A stretch of 64,000 nucleotides of DNA. Source: Primulina eburnea (lineage: Eukaryota > Streptophyta > Magnoliopsida > Lamiales > Gesneriaceae). Of this stretch, positions 44,301-55,354 are shown one piece after another (position 1 is the stretch's first letter; every line of letters starts with the position of its first letter). The DNA lies in NCBI RefSeq assembly GCF_022965805.1, contig NC_133115.1:34215321-34279320 (forward strand). Direction: 5' to 3'. Position numbers and translations under genes: made by a program. The notes under the pieces are model-generated. The model ran no database searches. It was not told the DNA's origin and saw nothing but the letters and a program-made list of their open reading frames with translations.

Positions 44301-45617
44301 AATGCCTATCCTCCTGGATTCTTTTGCATGCCTCTAGAGTGTTTTTGTCACACTCAAAACATCAAGATGATGTGTGATCCATCGAACTCTAACTGTGGGA
44401 GCCTGGCTGAAGATTTACGGAGTTCTGGTGCAATATTCCATCCGTTGTGTTTGAAGGATTATTTGGATGCATGTAAAAAGCCTTCAGTTCCTTATCTGTA
44501 TAATAGGGGAGGAATCGACAATATACCTCAAGTTTCATCTCAAAGCAAGATGGCAAATTTATTTCCTCATCCTTCTCCGTATCAAACATTTCCTAGTCTT
44601 TCTCCAAAGGAATATATGCATTCTTTATCCGGCTCGACTTATGGGAACCAAGGAGGATATCTTTGTGAAAAAAGGAGCATATATGGCCTAACGGAAAGTT
44701 TCTTGGGATTGCCTCTGACTTTACAAGGAGAGTTGATCAAATTGAATTCAAGTGTTGACTGGGACTTTTCTCAGATGAAACCAAGAATTACTGCAGATCC
44801 TTCCCTTAGTTTATCTACATGTAGCAATGTCATGTCAAAATGCTTGGGTAATAATTCAGATTGCAGAAACTGGGGTTGTAGGACATCAGTGGATCAGTTG
44901 AACTTGTGTCCTTTTCAGGACGATCTAAAAGCAAAACCTCTCGGTATTTCGTCAAATTTAGATATTTCTAAATGCCAAACTAATGGGAAAGGAAATTGTG
45001 ACTTAGGTTTCCAGAAGTTCCAAGGAAATGAGAAGATTATTTCAACAGTGCGTTTGATGGGCAAAGAATTTATAGTTGGTGGAAGATTAGGAGAAATCAG
45101 AGACACTTTGACCTGTCCATCAGAAATGAAATTCACTTCAGAAAGTATGCATTCTCTCCCTCAGTTTCATGATCAAACTACAATGCACAAGAATAATCTT
45201 CCTGTCCAGACTTTATATGCTACTGTCTCTCCAGATGCTTCATTCACAGTAAACAGAAGTAAGCCTGAATTCCCTGAGGCCTTGACGAGACAATGCAAAT
45301 CTCAGATATTCAGCCTTGAGCTACCCACACCAATACTTGCTCTTCAGGACTCACACCCCCTTTTTATATGTAGGTCCAATGAACTGAAAAACAAGCAGAA
45401 TCGGCTTCACACTCCTAAATCAGCCATCAGATTTCCTTTCATGCACCCGGATATTGAAGGTGAGGTCCTATCTTCTCAGACTCGAAGTTCTTTGAATCCG
45501 AGCCCATTGTTTGTTGATGTTTTTGAGGAGGGAAGATTTTTCAGATACTGTCACTCAAATTGTACTTTTGGCGGTCACCATTCACTTGCAATGCTTGGAA
45601 CTAATCTATTGGATTGA
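41304..45617 (+). CDS. Plant-specific protein of unknown function (possibly HAPLESS 8-like)
   Basis: Two coding exons fit: 41304-41855 and 43572-45617, 2598 nt or 865 residues, after a 5' UTR intron (41185-41287). The joined frame needs a VPNK/EKRLKLK junction in phase 0. I recognise no enzymatic domain. Visible parts are a KKRSIVEIFAAAP motif (about residues 92-104), a strongly basic stretch rich in Lys/Arg (about 135-175) fit for nuclear import, and short blocks PVRGILKNHSK and KHVTFSEKDD. The C-terminal half is rich in Ser, Cys and Asn, low in complexity. My recollection is that KRSIVEIFA and RGILKN motifs occur in a plant family including Arabidopsis HAPLESS 8, but this is weak. The 1716-bp coding intron shows nothing else. 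Starts at 41304 or 41319 are both possible. Confidence 0.7.
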
Positions 45618-47617
45618 TTTTTCAGCGTCTCTTAACCTAAAGCTTATTGCCATCCCATGGGTAGACACATCTGCTGGGCAAAAAATATATTGCAACCAAA
45701 AGAAAATTGGATAAAGGATCTGGTCAGAATTGACACTTGAGGACTTCATCACAGCAAGAAAGCCATTAAAGCAACTTTAGATCTGTCAAAATTTTCTCCT
45801 TTACTCCCTAGAGTATCCCTAGTTTAGGATTTCAGTAACATTCTCAACGTCCCGTCGAAGCCTGTGAGTATTAGATTCGAAGACGACATTCAAGATATTG
45901 ATAAAACCGCTCAGACAATTGTTTTTTTTGAAAAACATAGGAGAGGTGGTGAATACGGAATTGCTAAGAATGAACAAGAATTATTCTTCAGTGACACTGC
46001 AATTTTCAAGTTCATGTAATGCCAGGCTGACAGCTGAAACAAACATATACTGAAGATTTGCCAACATTTGGATCAAAGCAGCAGCAGGTCCCCTTGCGGC
46101 AACAACAGCAGATTTCAGTTTTTTGTAGCGTGAAAATCTACAGTTGTTAGTACTGTTCCGATCATATTAGTCAACCTTGAATCCAATCATATTTACTTCT
46201 TTCAATGCATTTTTTTCCTGCAATGCACGGGGTATGCTTCCTTTTGCATCAGTTAGAAATAAGAATTTGTATGTACACGTGGCTTGTGATCTCCGTCAAA
46301 GCTGAAATTTGTGGAACTATGTACCTTGCAATTCGCTTCATGTGCAAGTATATTTGAAAGACATTGCAGTTTGTTGAATATACAAGCAGATATGACCTCA
46401 AACCTCAACATCGGGATCATGCGGCTGTCATATACACTCCATTTTAATACATCACTCCTCCTTGCAATTTGAAAGACATTCCGGTTTGTCAAATAGACAA
46501 GCAGGTATATGAACCTCAAAACTCATAGTTGAGATCATGCCACTCCATCTTGTTCTAATCTGATGGTGTTATATAGCCCATGCTTTGTTGCTTATTTATC
46601 CTGTCCTCAGAATAACTTATGGTACATGTTGATTATCTCGCAAGTATAGTCACTGATGCGGATTGTGAGGTAAAGAAAGAAGATATGTCTCGGAATATAG
46701 TGGGTTCCTGGATATATATATATAAAAGTCTTGGCCCGTAACTTTCTGTCAGATTGATTACTGCACTCTATAGATAATTTTATTCAGGTAGAAACTTAAC
46801 ATTGTCGTTAAAATCTACACATCAGAAACTGAATCTTCAATACCAGAGGAAAAAAAGGTAATCATGATGTTTGGTTTTGCCCTGGGAGGAGACTTTTAAG
46901 GGAAGTATGGTTTTAGTTTCAGACAATGAAATTGTTACGTGTCAAATCTTGCAAAAAATGGTTGGATAAATAATTTTAAAATTTTAAAATAACATATTTT
47001 AAATATAATTATAGAGTGCTTTGTATAAACGATGAAAAGTTTAGTTAAAATTAATACTTATGTGGAGAGATGTGGCGAGGAAGGAAAATTTGACAAGAGG
47101 AAGGAGAACAATAAATAAATGCTAACATCTGTTCTTGTTGTGGGGATGAGAAATTATTTCTGGAAATGGAAAACTGATGTGGTGAATACTTGTATCCGCA
47201 CGTAGTACTCTTTCTGGTATCTGTGAACTCAATCAAGAACACAATTTATTTGTATCCATTGTGCAAAGATGATCGGTAAACATTTTAATTATATCAAAGC
47301 CAAACAGCCTCTTCTGACTTTTCAGCCTTTCTGTAGAAATCTAAATTATGAACCATCATGACAGAAAGATAACCATTATGCTCAAAAGGAGAACAATTCA
47401 CTCAAAACAACTGGTAAAAATCACACATTTGGTCCTCTGGCCTATTACTTAGTTCCATCAAAGTTAGATATAAGTACTGGTTTTATTTAAGATCCTGTAT
47501 GCTAAATTAAATTCCAATCCGAAAAATTTACAAGTATTGTACTTATTGATGATCTACTCTCCTGTATCCTTCACCGCATTCTCTGGCTTTATATGATCAC
47601 TTGATATGTTCCATGCA
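45618..47617. other. Intergenic region between two convergent genes
   Basis: It holds the 3' UTRs of the unknown protein gene (left) and the HVA22f-like gene (right). An imperfect direct repeat about 115 bp apart starts at 46353 and 46468 with TTTGAAAGACATT. No gene is recognised. Confidence 0.5.
46353..46545. repeat. Imperfect direct repeat, period about 115 bp
   Basis: The two units share TTTGAAAGACATT, TACAAGCAG/GACAAGCAG, CCTCAAA and GATCATGC blocks in the same order. Confidence 0.6.
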
Positions 47618-48500
47618 TCAGTGTTTCCTTGCTTCTTTCTCAGCCTGAAACAAAAATAATTGAATCATCTGGTGTTTTTGCTTGGGGTTGGGGCTATCAT
47701 TTGATTACTTTCTTACCGCTTTGATTACTCTCTCAAAGGCTTCTGGCCCGTATTTCTCGATGTAACTCTCAACAGACTTTCTTGCATCAGGACTCATCAT
47801 CAGTAGAACCTTCCTCTGTCCCTCGGGATAATTTGAGATGACATTCCCGATATTCACATACTTCCTCACAAAATTCTCATATATATAAGCTGCACCATTG
47901 AAAACTGGCAGCACCAGCCACAAACAAAATAACAGCTTCGTATATGGCCATATCGGAATCCTGTGTTCACATTCAACATGCATTTTAAGTTGACATTTGT
48001 ATGTTAACTACTTTCTATCGACCTATAAATACCAGTAAGTTGTATGATTATATGACAGAAATAATAAACATGAATTACCATTCAAGTATCTTCCAGCAAG
48101 AAAGCTCGAACAACGTCATGAAAGAGTACAGGACCCAGTATGTCAACCACTGCTGATCATCTAGTGTTGAAGGGCTCTCAATTGCTCTCACGGATGCATA
48201 TCTGTTGATCCATTGAAACCGCATGTTATTTCATCAATCGTTGAAACAAATAAACATCAAGAATTAAACATATTGTCAGATCTTACAGGGGATAAAGCAG
48301 CATCACTCCAGGTCTGCTTCACAATCAAAACAAAGTAAAGTTGCTGTTAAGTATTAATGATAATACGTTTAAATTTGTAAACTAGGAGTGGGAGAAAATT
48401 TTCTTGAACAAAAAAACTATTTCTATTCAAGAATTGATTATTGAAAACAATACCCAGCAAGTGTATCCAAATTCCTTGCGATTGTCCCGAGAAAACCCAT
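47618..48500 (-). CDS. HVA22F: HVA22-like protein f (TB2/DP1/REEP family)
   Basis: HVA22 proteins are small hairpin-membrane proteins of the ER, relatives of yeast Yop1 and human REEPs, that shape ER tubules and slow vesicle traffic; several are induced by ABA and stress. Five exons fit, in transcript order: 48454-48500, 48287-48313, 48079-48201, 47717-47960 and 47618-47644. They total 468 nt, or 155 residues. The TB2/DP1 signature is clear: GPGVMLLYPLYASVRAIESP, then LDDQQWLTYWVLYSF, then WPYTKLLFCLWLVLPVFNGAAYIY. The tail MMSPDARKSVESYIEKYG and the last residues IKAAEKEARKH match the Arabidopsis f member best. Introns are GT-AG with consistent phases. The 27-nt exons 2 and 5 are easy to miss in automatic annotation. 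Confidence 0.92.
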
Positions 48501-50316
48501 GTTCAAATTCTTCTTTTCTTCTCTACTCCAAAACAATGAACTTTTTTCCTTCCGTGAAATATAGGATCAGTTCTTGACTTGCGATATTTTATATTATTCT
48601 AAACCTTTGCATTTGTAGATCCTAGGTATTGGGTTTGGAATTTAATGCTATGAAGTAAAGCATATGTCTGACAAAATTATGTGGTAGAAAGGTGATATCA
48701 AGAAAAGGATAAAGAACCCCACACACGTCCAAACCCACCCCACCACGCACTATAGACGACTAGAATAGCTGGTGGAACTTTTTCATAAAAATAAAGATTT
48801 TTCATGTAAATTTTGAATGAAATATATTAACAAATATTAATGCGTAGCATGCACTTTTTGCTTTGAGCCTGAAAACTTGATAAGCTATTAATTAATGGGG
48901 GTACCGGACCCCCCATTTAATTTGATATTAAATCACAAAAAGATTAATTTTTTGAGAGCACAAATTAACTTCTCTAGTATTTTTTTTTTAAATTTCTCTA
49001 GTCTTTACTTACATCTCACTAGTATATATTTAAATTTTTTTGGAATTTCACGCAAAATTAAAAGATTATTGGAAAAGCTAGTTTTATAGTCATTTTACTC
49101 TTATTTAACGAGTTCTATGATATAAAAGCTTGTTTAAAATAACTAACATATTTAATGAATATTGGTATTTTGGTAAAAAAAAACATGTAAATAATATAAA
49201 TATAGATACTATACTATATATTTGCATGGTACAAATAAAAAATAAATGTGAATTTTATATTTGAGACATAAATAGTATATTTTATGTTCGTTTTCTTTCT
49301 CATCAAATTATTCTCGACCAAAGTCTACGTACCACGCCTCTTCGATTTCAATAATCACAATATGTGTGTCGATTTCAAAATTCTGTCAACAAGTAATGGT
49401 TTCCGTAGAACTTGGATACCGAGGGACGGAGGGAGGATTAAAAGGCTAAAAAAATAATAATAATAATACCCCTCCTGTTTTCTATTAATTTACGTTTTAT
49501 ACAATAAAATTTACTAATACTTTTCCAAAATTTAATGTGTCATCTTAATTCCTTACATTTCATGTTATTATATGATTTACAGTGAAAGAAGAAGTGACCA
49601 ATTTCCTAAGTCTTTGGTTGATGTTTTTTTTTTGTTGAAATTATTATAATAGAGTTCAAACTTGAGTACTCGTCTTTAGATTTGAGAGCTTGTAGTTATT
49701 AAGTAGACTATAATAAGTAATCAACAATGAAAGGGTGTTGTTGATCATAAAGAACATGAAATAAATTATGATAAGTGTATCAGAAGTTAGTGTTGTGTTC
49801 TGGTGTTGTTAACATCAACACACAACATGCAGCGGAAATTAATTATTTAACACGCGAAAATTAATTATTTAACACACACGTAAAATTTTATAAATAAACA
49901 ACATATTTAAATTATGCACAAGTATTCGTATCTCATGACAAAAATTTACTAGAAAATATGTAAAATTAACAAAACTAAATTCATTGACACTCCAAAGAAT
50001 TAAAATGCAACTCAAACCAAATACTATATGCATAAACCAAAAATCGTATTGCTTAAAACCAAACGAAACCACTCTTCACCCAACACTACACGCAGTGTTG
50101 TTCTTCGAGTGTTGTCAACACCAATCAGCAACACGGTAATTATGTAAATCAATCATACAAACTCTTCACATGAAAATCTTCAACTCTGAACTCTATGTAT
50201 GCTCGGAGAAAATTCTAAAAGCTGCACAAAGTGATCAACCGATCATACGAAAAACTTTAGTATCTATACAAAGTGATAAACATATCACACGAAAAACTTC
50301 AGAACAAATACTTTTA
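48501..50316. other. Intergenic region upstream of the HVA22f-like gene
   Basis: AT-rich. The first few hundred bases should hold the HVA22f promoter. A pair of diverged direct repeats near GTGTTGT/ATCAACAC lies at about 49790-49821 and 50094-50132, with a short tandem AAATTAATTATTTAACAC between them; this looks like a transposon fragment. No gene recognised. Confidence 0.45.
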
Positions 50317-50561
50317 GGGTGTGTTTGGTTGAGTGGATTAAATAAGGATAGATTAATAGTCAAATATATATCGTTAAAATTTTAAGATGTTTTAATAAGC
50401 ATTTTGACTCGGTTTAATATCCAATTTTATTAATCAAATAGTTATCCATAAAATTGAATCTTAAACCGGATCAAAATGATTATTAAAACAACTTAAAATT
50501 TTAACGATAAATATTGGACTATTAATCTATCCTTATTTAATCCAATCAACCAAACACACCC
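50317..50561. mobile_element. Tourist-like foldback MITE
   Basis: A 245-bp element that is almost one long palindrome. GGGTGTGTTTGGTTGAGTGG at the left end is matched by its inverse at the right end with one difference, and pairing continues through about 115 bases per arm. It is flanked by TTA on both sides (50314-50316 and 50562-50564), the usual PIF/Harbinger target. It has no coding capacity. Confidence 0.92.
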
Positions 50562-50900
50562 TTAATGTATAAGTCTCGTAAATAGTCTCACAAGAAATTT
50601 ACTTGTCATTCTCATTTAGTCATGCACACTTTTAACCTAACCAAACCTAACCTAACTCAACCTAAAGTCTTGTGTGGGTGGATGCTAATTGTCATCAGCT
50701 AGTTTTATTTTTCTTTTTTCAAATATAGGTAGGCGGGGGCAATTTATTTTTATTAATCCTCACTCTAATTATAATACTATTTATTTATTTATTTTTATAA
50801 AAAAATGAGTTTTTAGCAATGCCTAGTTGACTAATTATTTTTTTAGTCTCCTTAATTAATTTAACTAATATTCCTGGAACAAAAACGATTAACCGTAAAG

Positions 50901-51076
50901 TGGGCTCGAACTGGGCCTCAAATTTTAGCATACGAAACGATCAAGCCCAAAAGAAGAGCCGTTGATTACGTAATCGGGTTGGCGCTTGGCTGAGAAATAA
51001 TTTCCCCAAATCAAATCTGCTCTTCTTAACTTTTCCATTTCAATCTCCCAAGCAAATTTACAACAGACTTAGCCCA
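50901..51076 (+). promoter_or_regulatory. Site II (TGGGCY) boxes upstream of the hAT-derived gene
   Basis: TGGGCT is at 50901-50906 and TGGGCC at 50912-50917; AGCCCA (the same box reversed) is at 50944-50949 and 51071-51076. They sit just before a leader with a TTCGCT/GTAAGT splice donor at 51174, so they fit a core promoter. Confidence 0.5.
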
Positions 51077-51997
51077 AACAAGATTTTGTAGTCCGCCGCA
51101 TCTATGAATTGAAGACATTCCGCTGCAGAAACCCTAGTTCTTGCTCCGACTATTGATTTGACTCCGGTTCGCTGTAAGTTTATCCCTTTCTTAGCATCTG
51201 CGACGAAGCCAGGTGTGATTTGGGTGATGTGGATATTATCTGAACTCCGAATGGTGATAGTGGTTATATCTTCGGTTCAATGATGATGATAATACGATTA
51301 AAAATTGAATGACGTTGAACGGGTATGGATCAATCCGGTGTTAGGGTTTTGTGAGCAGTTTCCGGATTAACCCGAAAAGTTCATTAACTCATCGGGTCGG
51401 TTTCTTATCATATCAATGTTCGGGTATTTTAGCAAACAGGATACGGGCTGGCCTTTTTCTTCTCTCGTTTATCGGTTTTTAAATCAATTCTCCTATCATT
51501 AAATTTTACCTCCGAAAGTTTGAAGATGGATTGGAATTAATGCATTATATAATATTGAAATTTTGTTCGAATGTTAGATTTTTTTTATTTTTTTTAGCTC
51601 GAAATGGGAGCAATTTTTCTTAATGTTGCTGGATTTTAATTTGTGTAAATTGAACTGGTCTGATTGTTGCGGTGATCTTTTTATGGCGTTTACTCCTTTT
51701 TTATGTTTTTGGTTTAGCCATAGGAGACTTGTTGACGCACAAATGACAGTTTCCGGTCAAGAATGAGTTTTTGGTCACTTTCTAATTTGTAATCTAGAAT
51801 TGGAGGTACCATACAACATTAATATTCCTCTTTCAGAGTATTGTTATTTTACATTCTTTTCCTGTTTCTTTTACCCTTTTTGAAAGGAAATGATCCGAAC
51901 AAGTATGCTCTTGGTTGTTTTAAGTTTGTCATGGTTTCTTTAATTTACTTTTTCAGGTTTTTCAGAGCCTAGGAAGGAGGAATATCATTTAAAGCGA

Positions 51998-54086
51998 ATG
52001 GATGGCTCTGATGAAGCTGTCGTTGTTAACTCTAGTAGATTGAAATCTGTTGTCTGGAATGATTTTGATAGAGTTAAAAGAGGTGAAACATACATGGCCG
52101 TCTGTCGGCACTGTAAAAGAATACTTAGCGGGTCAAGTACCAGTGGAACATCTCATTTGAGAAATCATTTAACTAGGTGCCTTAAAAGATCAAACCACGA
52201 CATTACTCAATTCTTGACAAGGGGCAAGAGAAAGCAAAGCAACCTTGCCCTTACCAAGTACAGCTCAGTTCAAATAAAGAATGAGATGGTCACTGTTGCA
52301 AGTAATGCTTGTGAACAAGGGCTAAAAAGTGGAAATATGAGCATGGGGAGTTTCAATGTTGATCAGAGGAAGAGTCAGACAGATCTTGCACGTATGATCA
52401 TTATGCATGGTTATCCATTGAGCATGGTTGAGGATATAGGCTTCAAGACATTTGTTCGAAATCTTCAGCCCTTGTTTGATCTTGTGACTGTTGATAAAGT
52501 TCAGGCTGACTGTATGGAGATCTATAGAAAAGAGAAACAGAGAATATACGAGGAGCTTGATAAACTGCCTGGGAAAGTCAGCCTTAGTGCTGAGAGATGG
52601 ACTTCTAATGGAGATACAGCGTATCTGAGTTTGATTGCACATTTTATTGATGATTCTTGGGAACTAAAGAAGAGGGTTTTGATCTTTTTAGCCATTGATC
52701 CCTTTCAAGCTGAAGACTTGCTTTCGGAAGTAATCATGGCAAATCTTAGGAACTGGGATATTGATAGAAAGTTGTTCTCATTGACGGTTGATAACTGTTC
52801 CACCTATGACAGGATTGTGTATAGAATCAGAGACCAACTCAGCCAGCGCAAGTTACTGGCATGTGAGGGCCAATTATTTGATGTACGCTGCGCAGCAAAT
52901 ACCGTCAAGTTGTTAGTCCAAGATGTCCTTGGAACATCACGAGAGATCAGTGACAAAGTTCGTGAAGCTATACGGTTTGTTCAAAATTCACAAGCCACTA
53001 GAGAAAAGTTTGAAGAGATAGTTCAATTAGTTGGGGCTAATTGCCAGCAACTCTTATCACTTGATGACCCATTTCGATGGAACTCAACATATTCAATGCT
53101 TGAAACTGCTTTAGAGTACAAAGAAGCACTCTCTCAATTGCAAGAACATGACCCTAGCTTTTTAATATTCCCATCTTGTTTAGATTGGGACAGACTGCGA
53201 GCTATCACTAGTATCTTGAAGTTCTTTCATGAAGTTTCCAATGTCTTTGCGGGAGGCAAGCATTCCACTGCTAATTCATACTTTGCTGAGATTTGTGACA
53301 TTCATCTACAGCTGATTGAGTGGTGCCAGAAGTCAGATGATTTCGTTAGCAGTTTAGCATTGAAATTGAAAACAAAATTTGATGAATATTGGAAAAAATG
53401 CAGCTTGATTATGGCCATTGCAGCCATATTAGATCCCAGATTCAAAATGAAATTAGTGGAGTATTACTATCCGCAAATTTATGGTGATACTGCTCTAGAT
53501 TGCATAGATATTGTTTCAAATTGTATCAAAGCTTTGTACAATGGTCTTGCTATCTACAACCCATTAGCGGCTCATGGTCAATGTTCAAATTCGGAAACGA
53601 GTGGTAGTGCTGTTAAGGATAGGCTTACTGGCTTTGACCGATTCCTGCACGAAAATTCTGTTAACCAAAACATAAAATCTGACCTAGACAAGTATTTGGA
53701 GGAACCCCTCTTCCCACGAAGTGTTGATTTCAGTATATTGAATTGGTGGAAGGTTCACGAACCAAGATATCCTGTGCTGTCAATGATGGCGCGCAACATT
53801 TTAGGGATTCCAATATCGAAAGTATCCCATGAGTCTCTATTTGATTTTCGAGATAGGGCCCTTGATCACTGCTGGAATTCACTCAAGCCAGATAGTTTGC
53901 AAGCTTTGGTGTGTTCCAAGGATTGGATGCAGCATGGATTTGAAGGTAGCTGTGTTTTTTTTGCCATATTTCTTTTTCTGAGTTTTGTGTAGTTGCAGCT
54001 AACAGATAACTTTTCTCCATTCTGCAGTGACAGAGTCGAAATCTCTCCCGACCCCTACCTTTGCGTTGCGCTACGATGCAAACTAA
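51998..54086 (+). CDS. DAYSLEEPER/RICESLEEPER-like protein, domesticated hAT transposase
   Basis: Two coding exons fit: 51998-53945 and 54028-54086, 2007 nt or 668 residues, after a 5' UTR intron (51174-51956). Reading through the second intron would instead give a hydrophobic tail that looks false. An N-terminal BED zinc finger (Cys36, Cys39, His57, Cys61) binds DNA. The hAT core follows, with SLSAERWTS (195-203), a VDN motif, RCAAN (297-301) and DDPFRWNSTY. The C-terminal dimerisation region ends KPDSLQALVCSKDW. The catalytic Asp expected before the Trp is Glu199 here, and the usual His of RCxxH is Asn301. There are no terminal inverted repeats or TSD around the gene, and it has introns and a host-type promoter. 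DAYSLEEPER is essential in Arabidopsis development; the role here is inferred. Confidence 0.88.
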
Positions 54087-55354
54087 CATATTTCTGGTAA
54101 ATTTTTCTGTTTTTGGCTGCCATCTACAAATTTCGTCAGCATTTTTCTCACAAATATTAGAAGCTTATTTGGTAGATATAACTTCCGTGTAGAACTCAGT
54201 GAAGTAGCAACATATTGAGTATCATTGGTAGATGCATCGGGATTCATCATTTATTATCTAAAGTCACACATCTTGTAGAGGAATAGCGTTAGAATGGAGG
54301 GTGGGTTTCGAATCCTTGTGCTAGCCGTTCATTGATTATTAACCAGGGAATGATCGTTGAAAACAGTACAAGACTTTAAATTATTCAAATGTCTTATCTA
54401 GCTGTTACAAGTAGACCCTTTGCTTGCGATGATTTCATCCATTTGGTGTTAAGAATGAGGAGCGAATGTAGGAAGGAGCTAGGTTTAATTTAAGGAATCT
54501 AGCATATCCAAATTTGAAATTTTTTTGGAGCTAGGTATATGTGCGTGGTGATGATCTATGACTGAGCAAGACACGCTTATATGTTAATTAGTTTTATTTT
54601 TGTATAAATAAAATAATTTTCAATTTTTCCAAATATACAACTGACCACAAGTATATTCTGAAGTTTCTGGTATGGATATCAGTTTTCACCCATTGTTATT
54701 CGGTTTATTGATGTGCCGACAAGTTTAACATGCCTGTGAATAATAGGCCATGTTCGGTTTTGTTTTACTGAACATTTATCTGTTTTCACATTTTCGTGTA
54801 CCATCATATATTTTTCATGTTTTCTTTTTTTCTAAACATACTTGTATTATATTTTATATTTTAAAACATCTCATAAACAACAATTGGATGATTTCATGTT
54901 AAAAGTAAAAATATCATCTTCGCTGACATAATTTCTTTAAAAACATACTTCATTTAACACATTCTCAAGCCAAACGTAGTCATTTTTTCGCTGTCAGGTA
55001 GCTGTTAAGTACGACACCAAATCAAAGACTAAACATCAGACAGTGCATCACTTGTGAGCGATATAAGCGAAATGAAACAATATCTAAAGGATCATGAAAA
55101 TCTATTTTTTATTTAATGGAAAAATACAAATGTACGTGCCATTACTACAATAACTTTGTGTTTGATATATGGATTTTGCATGTAAATGATTTTCGTTTAC
55201 CTTCTTCTATTGTTACTTATCAACAAGCTAGGGAGCATGGCCTGTGACGAGACTGAAGGCTAAACCTACTTCTCTCTGTCACAGAGGATACTCCATGGCC
55301 TAAAACGGTAACAAGTAACTCAAAATTTAAGCTACGGGATATAGATTTATCCCT
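54087..55354. other. Intergenic region between convergent hAT-derived and GAUT15-like genes
   Basis: 3' UTRs of both genes. A possible degenerate MITE of 236 bp at 54746-54981 has ends GGCCATGTTCGGTTTTG and, inverted, GACTACGTTTGGCTTG. No gene is recognised. Confidence 0.45.
54746..54981. mobile_element. Possible degenerate MITE
   Basis: Imperfect inverted ends (about 12 of 16 bases) of the GGCCATGTTTGG type around an AT-rich core. No clear target-site duplication, so this is tentative. Confidence 0.35.

Noticed and set aside
53946..53992. Extending the hAT-derived protein through the intron to the stop at 53992
   Set aside because: A clean GT donor and AG acceptor restore a plausible tail in frame, and the unspliced tail is unusual for the family. 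Kept only as a possible retention variant.
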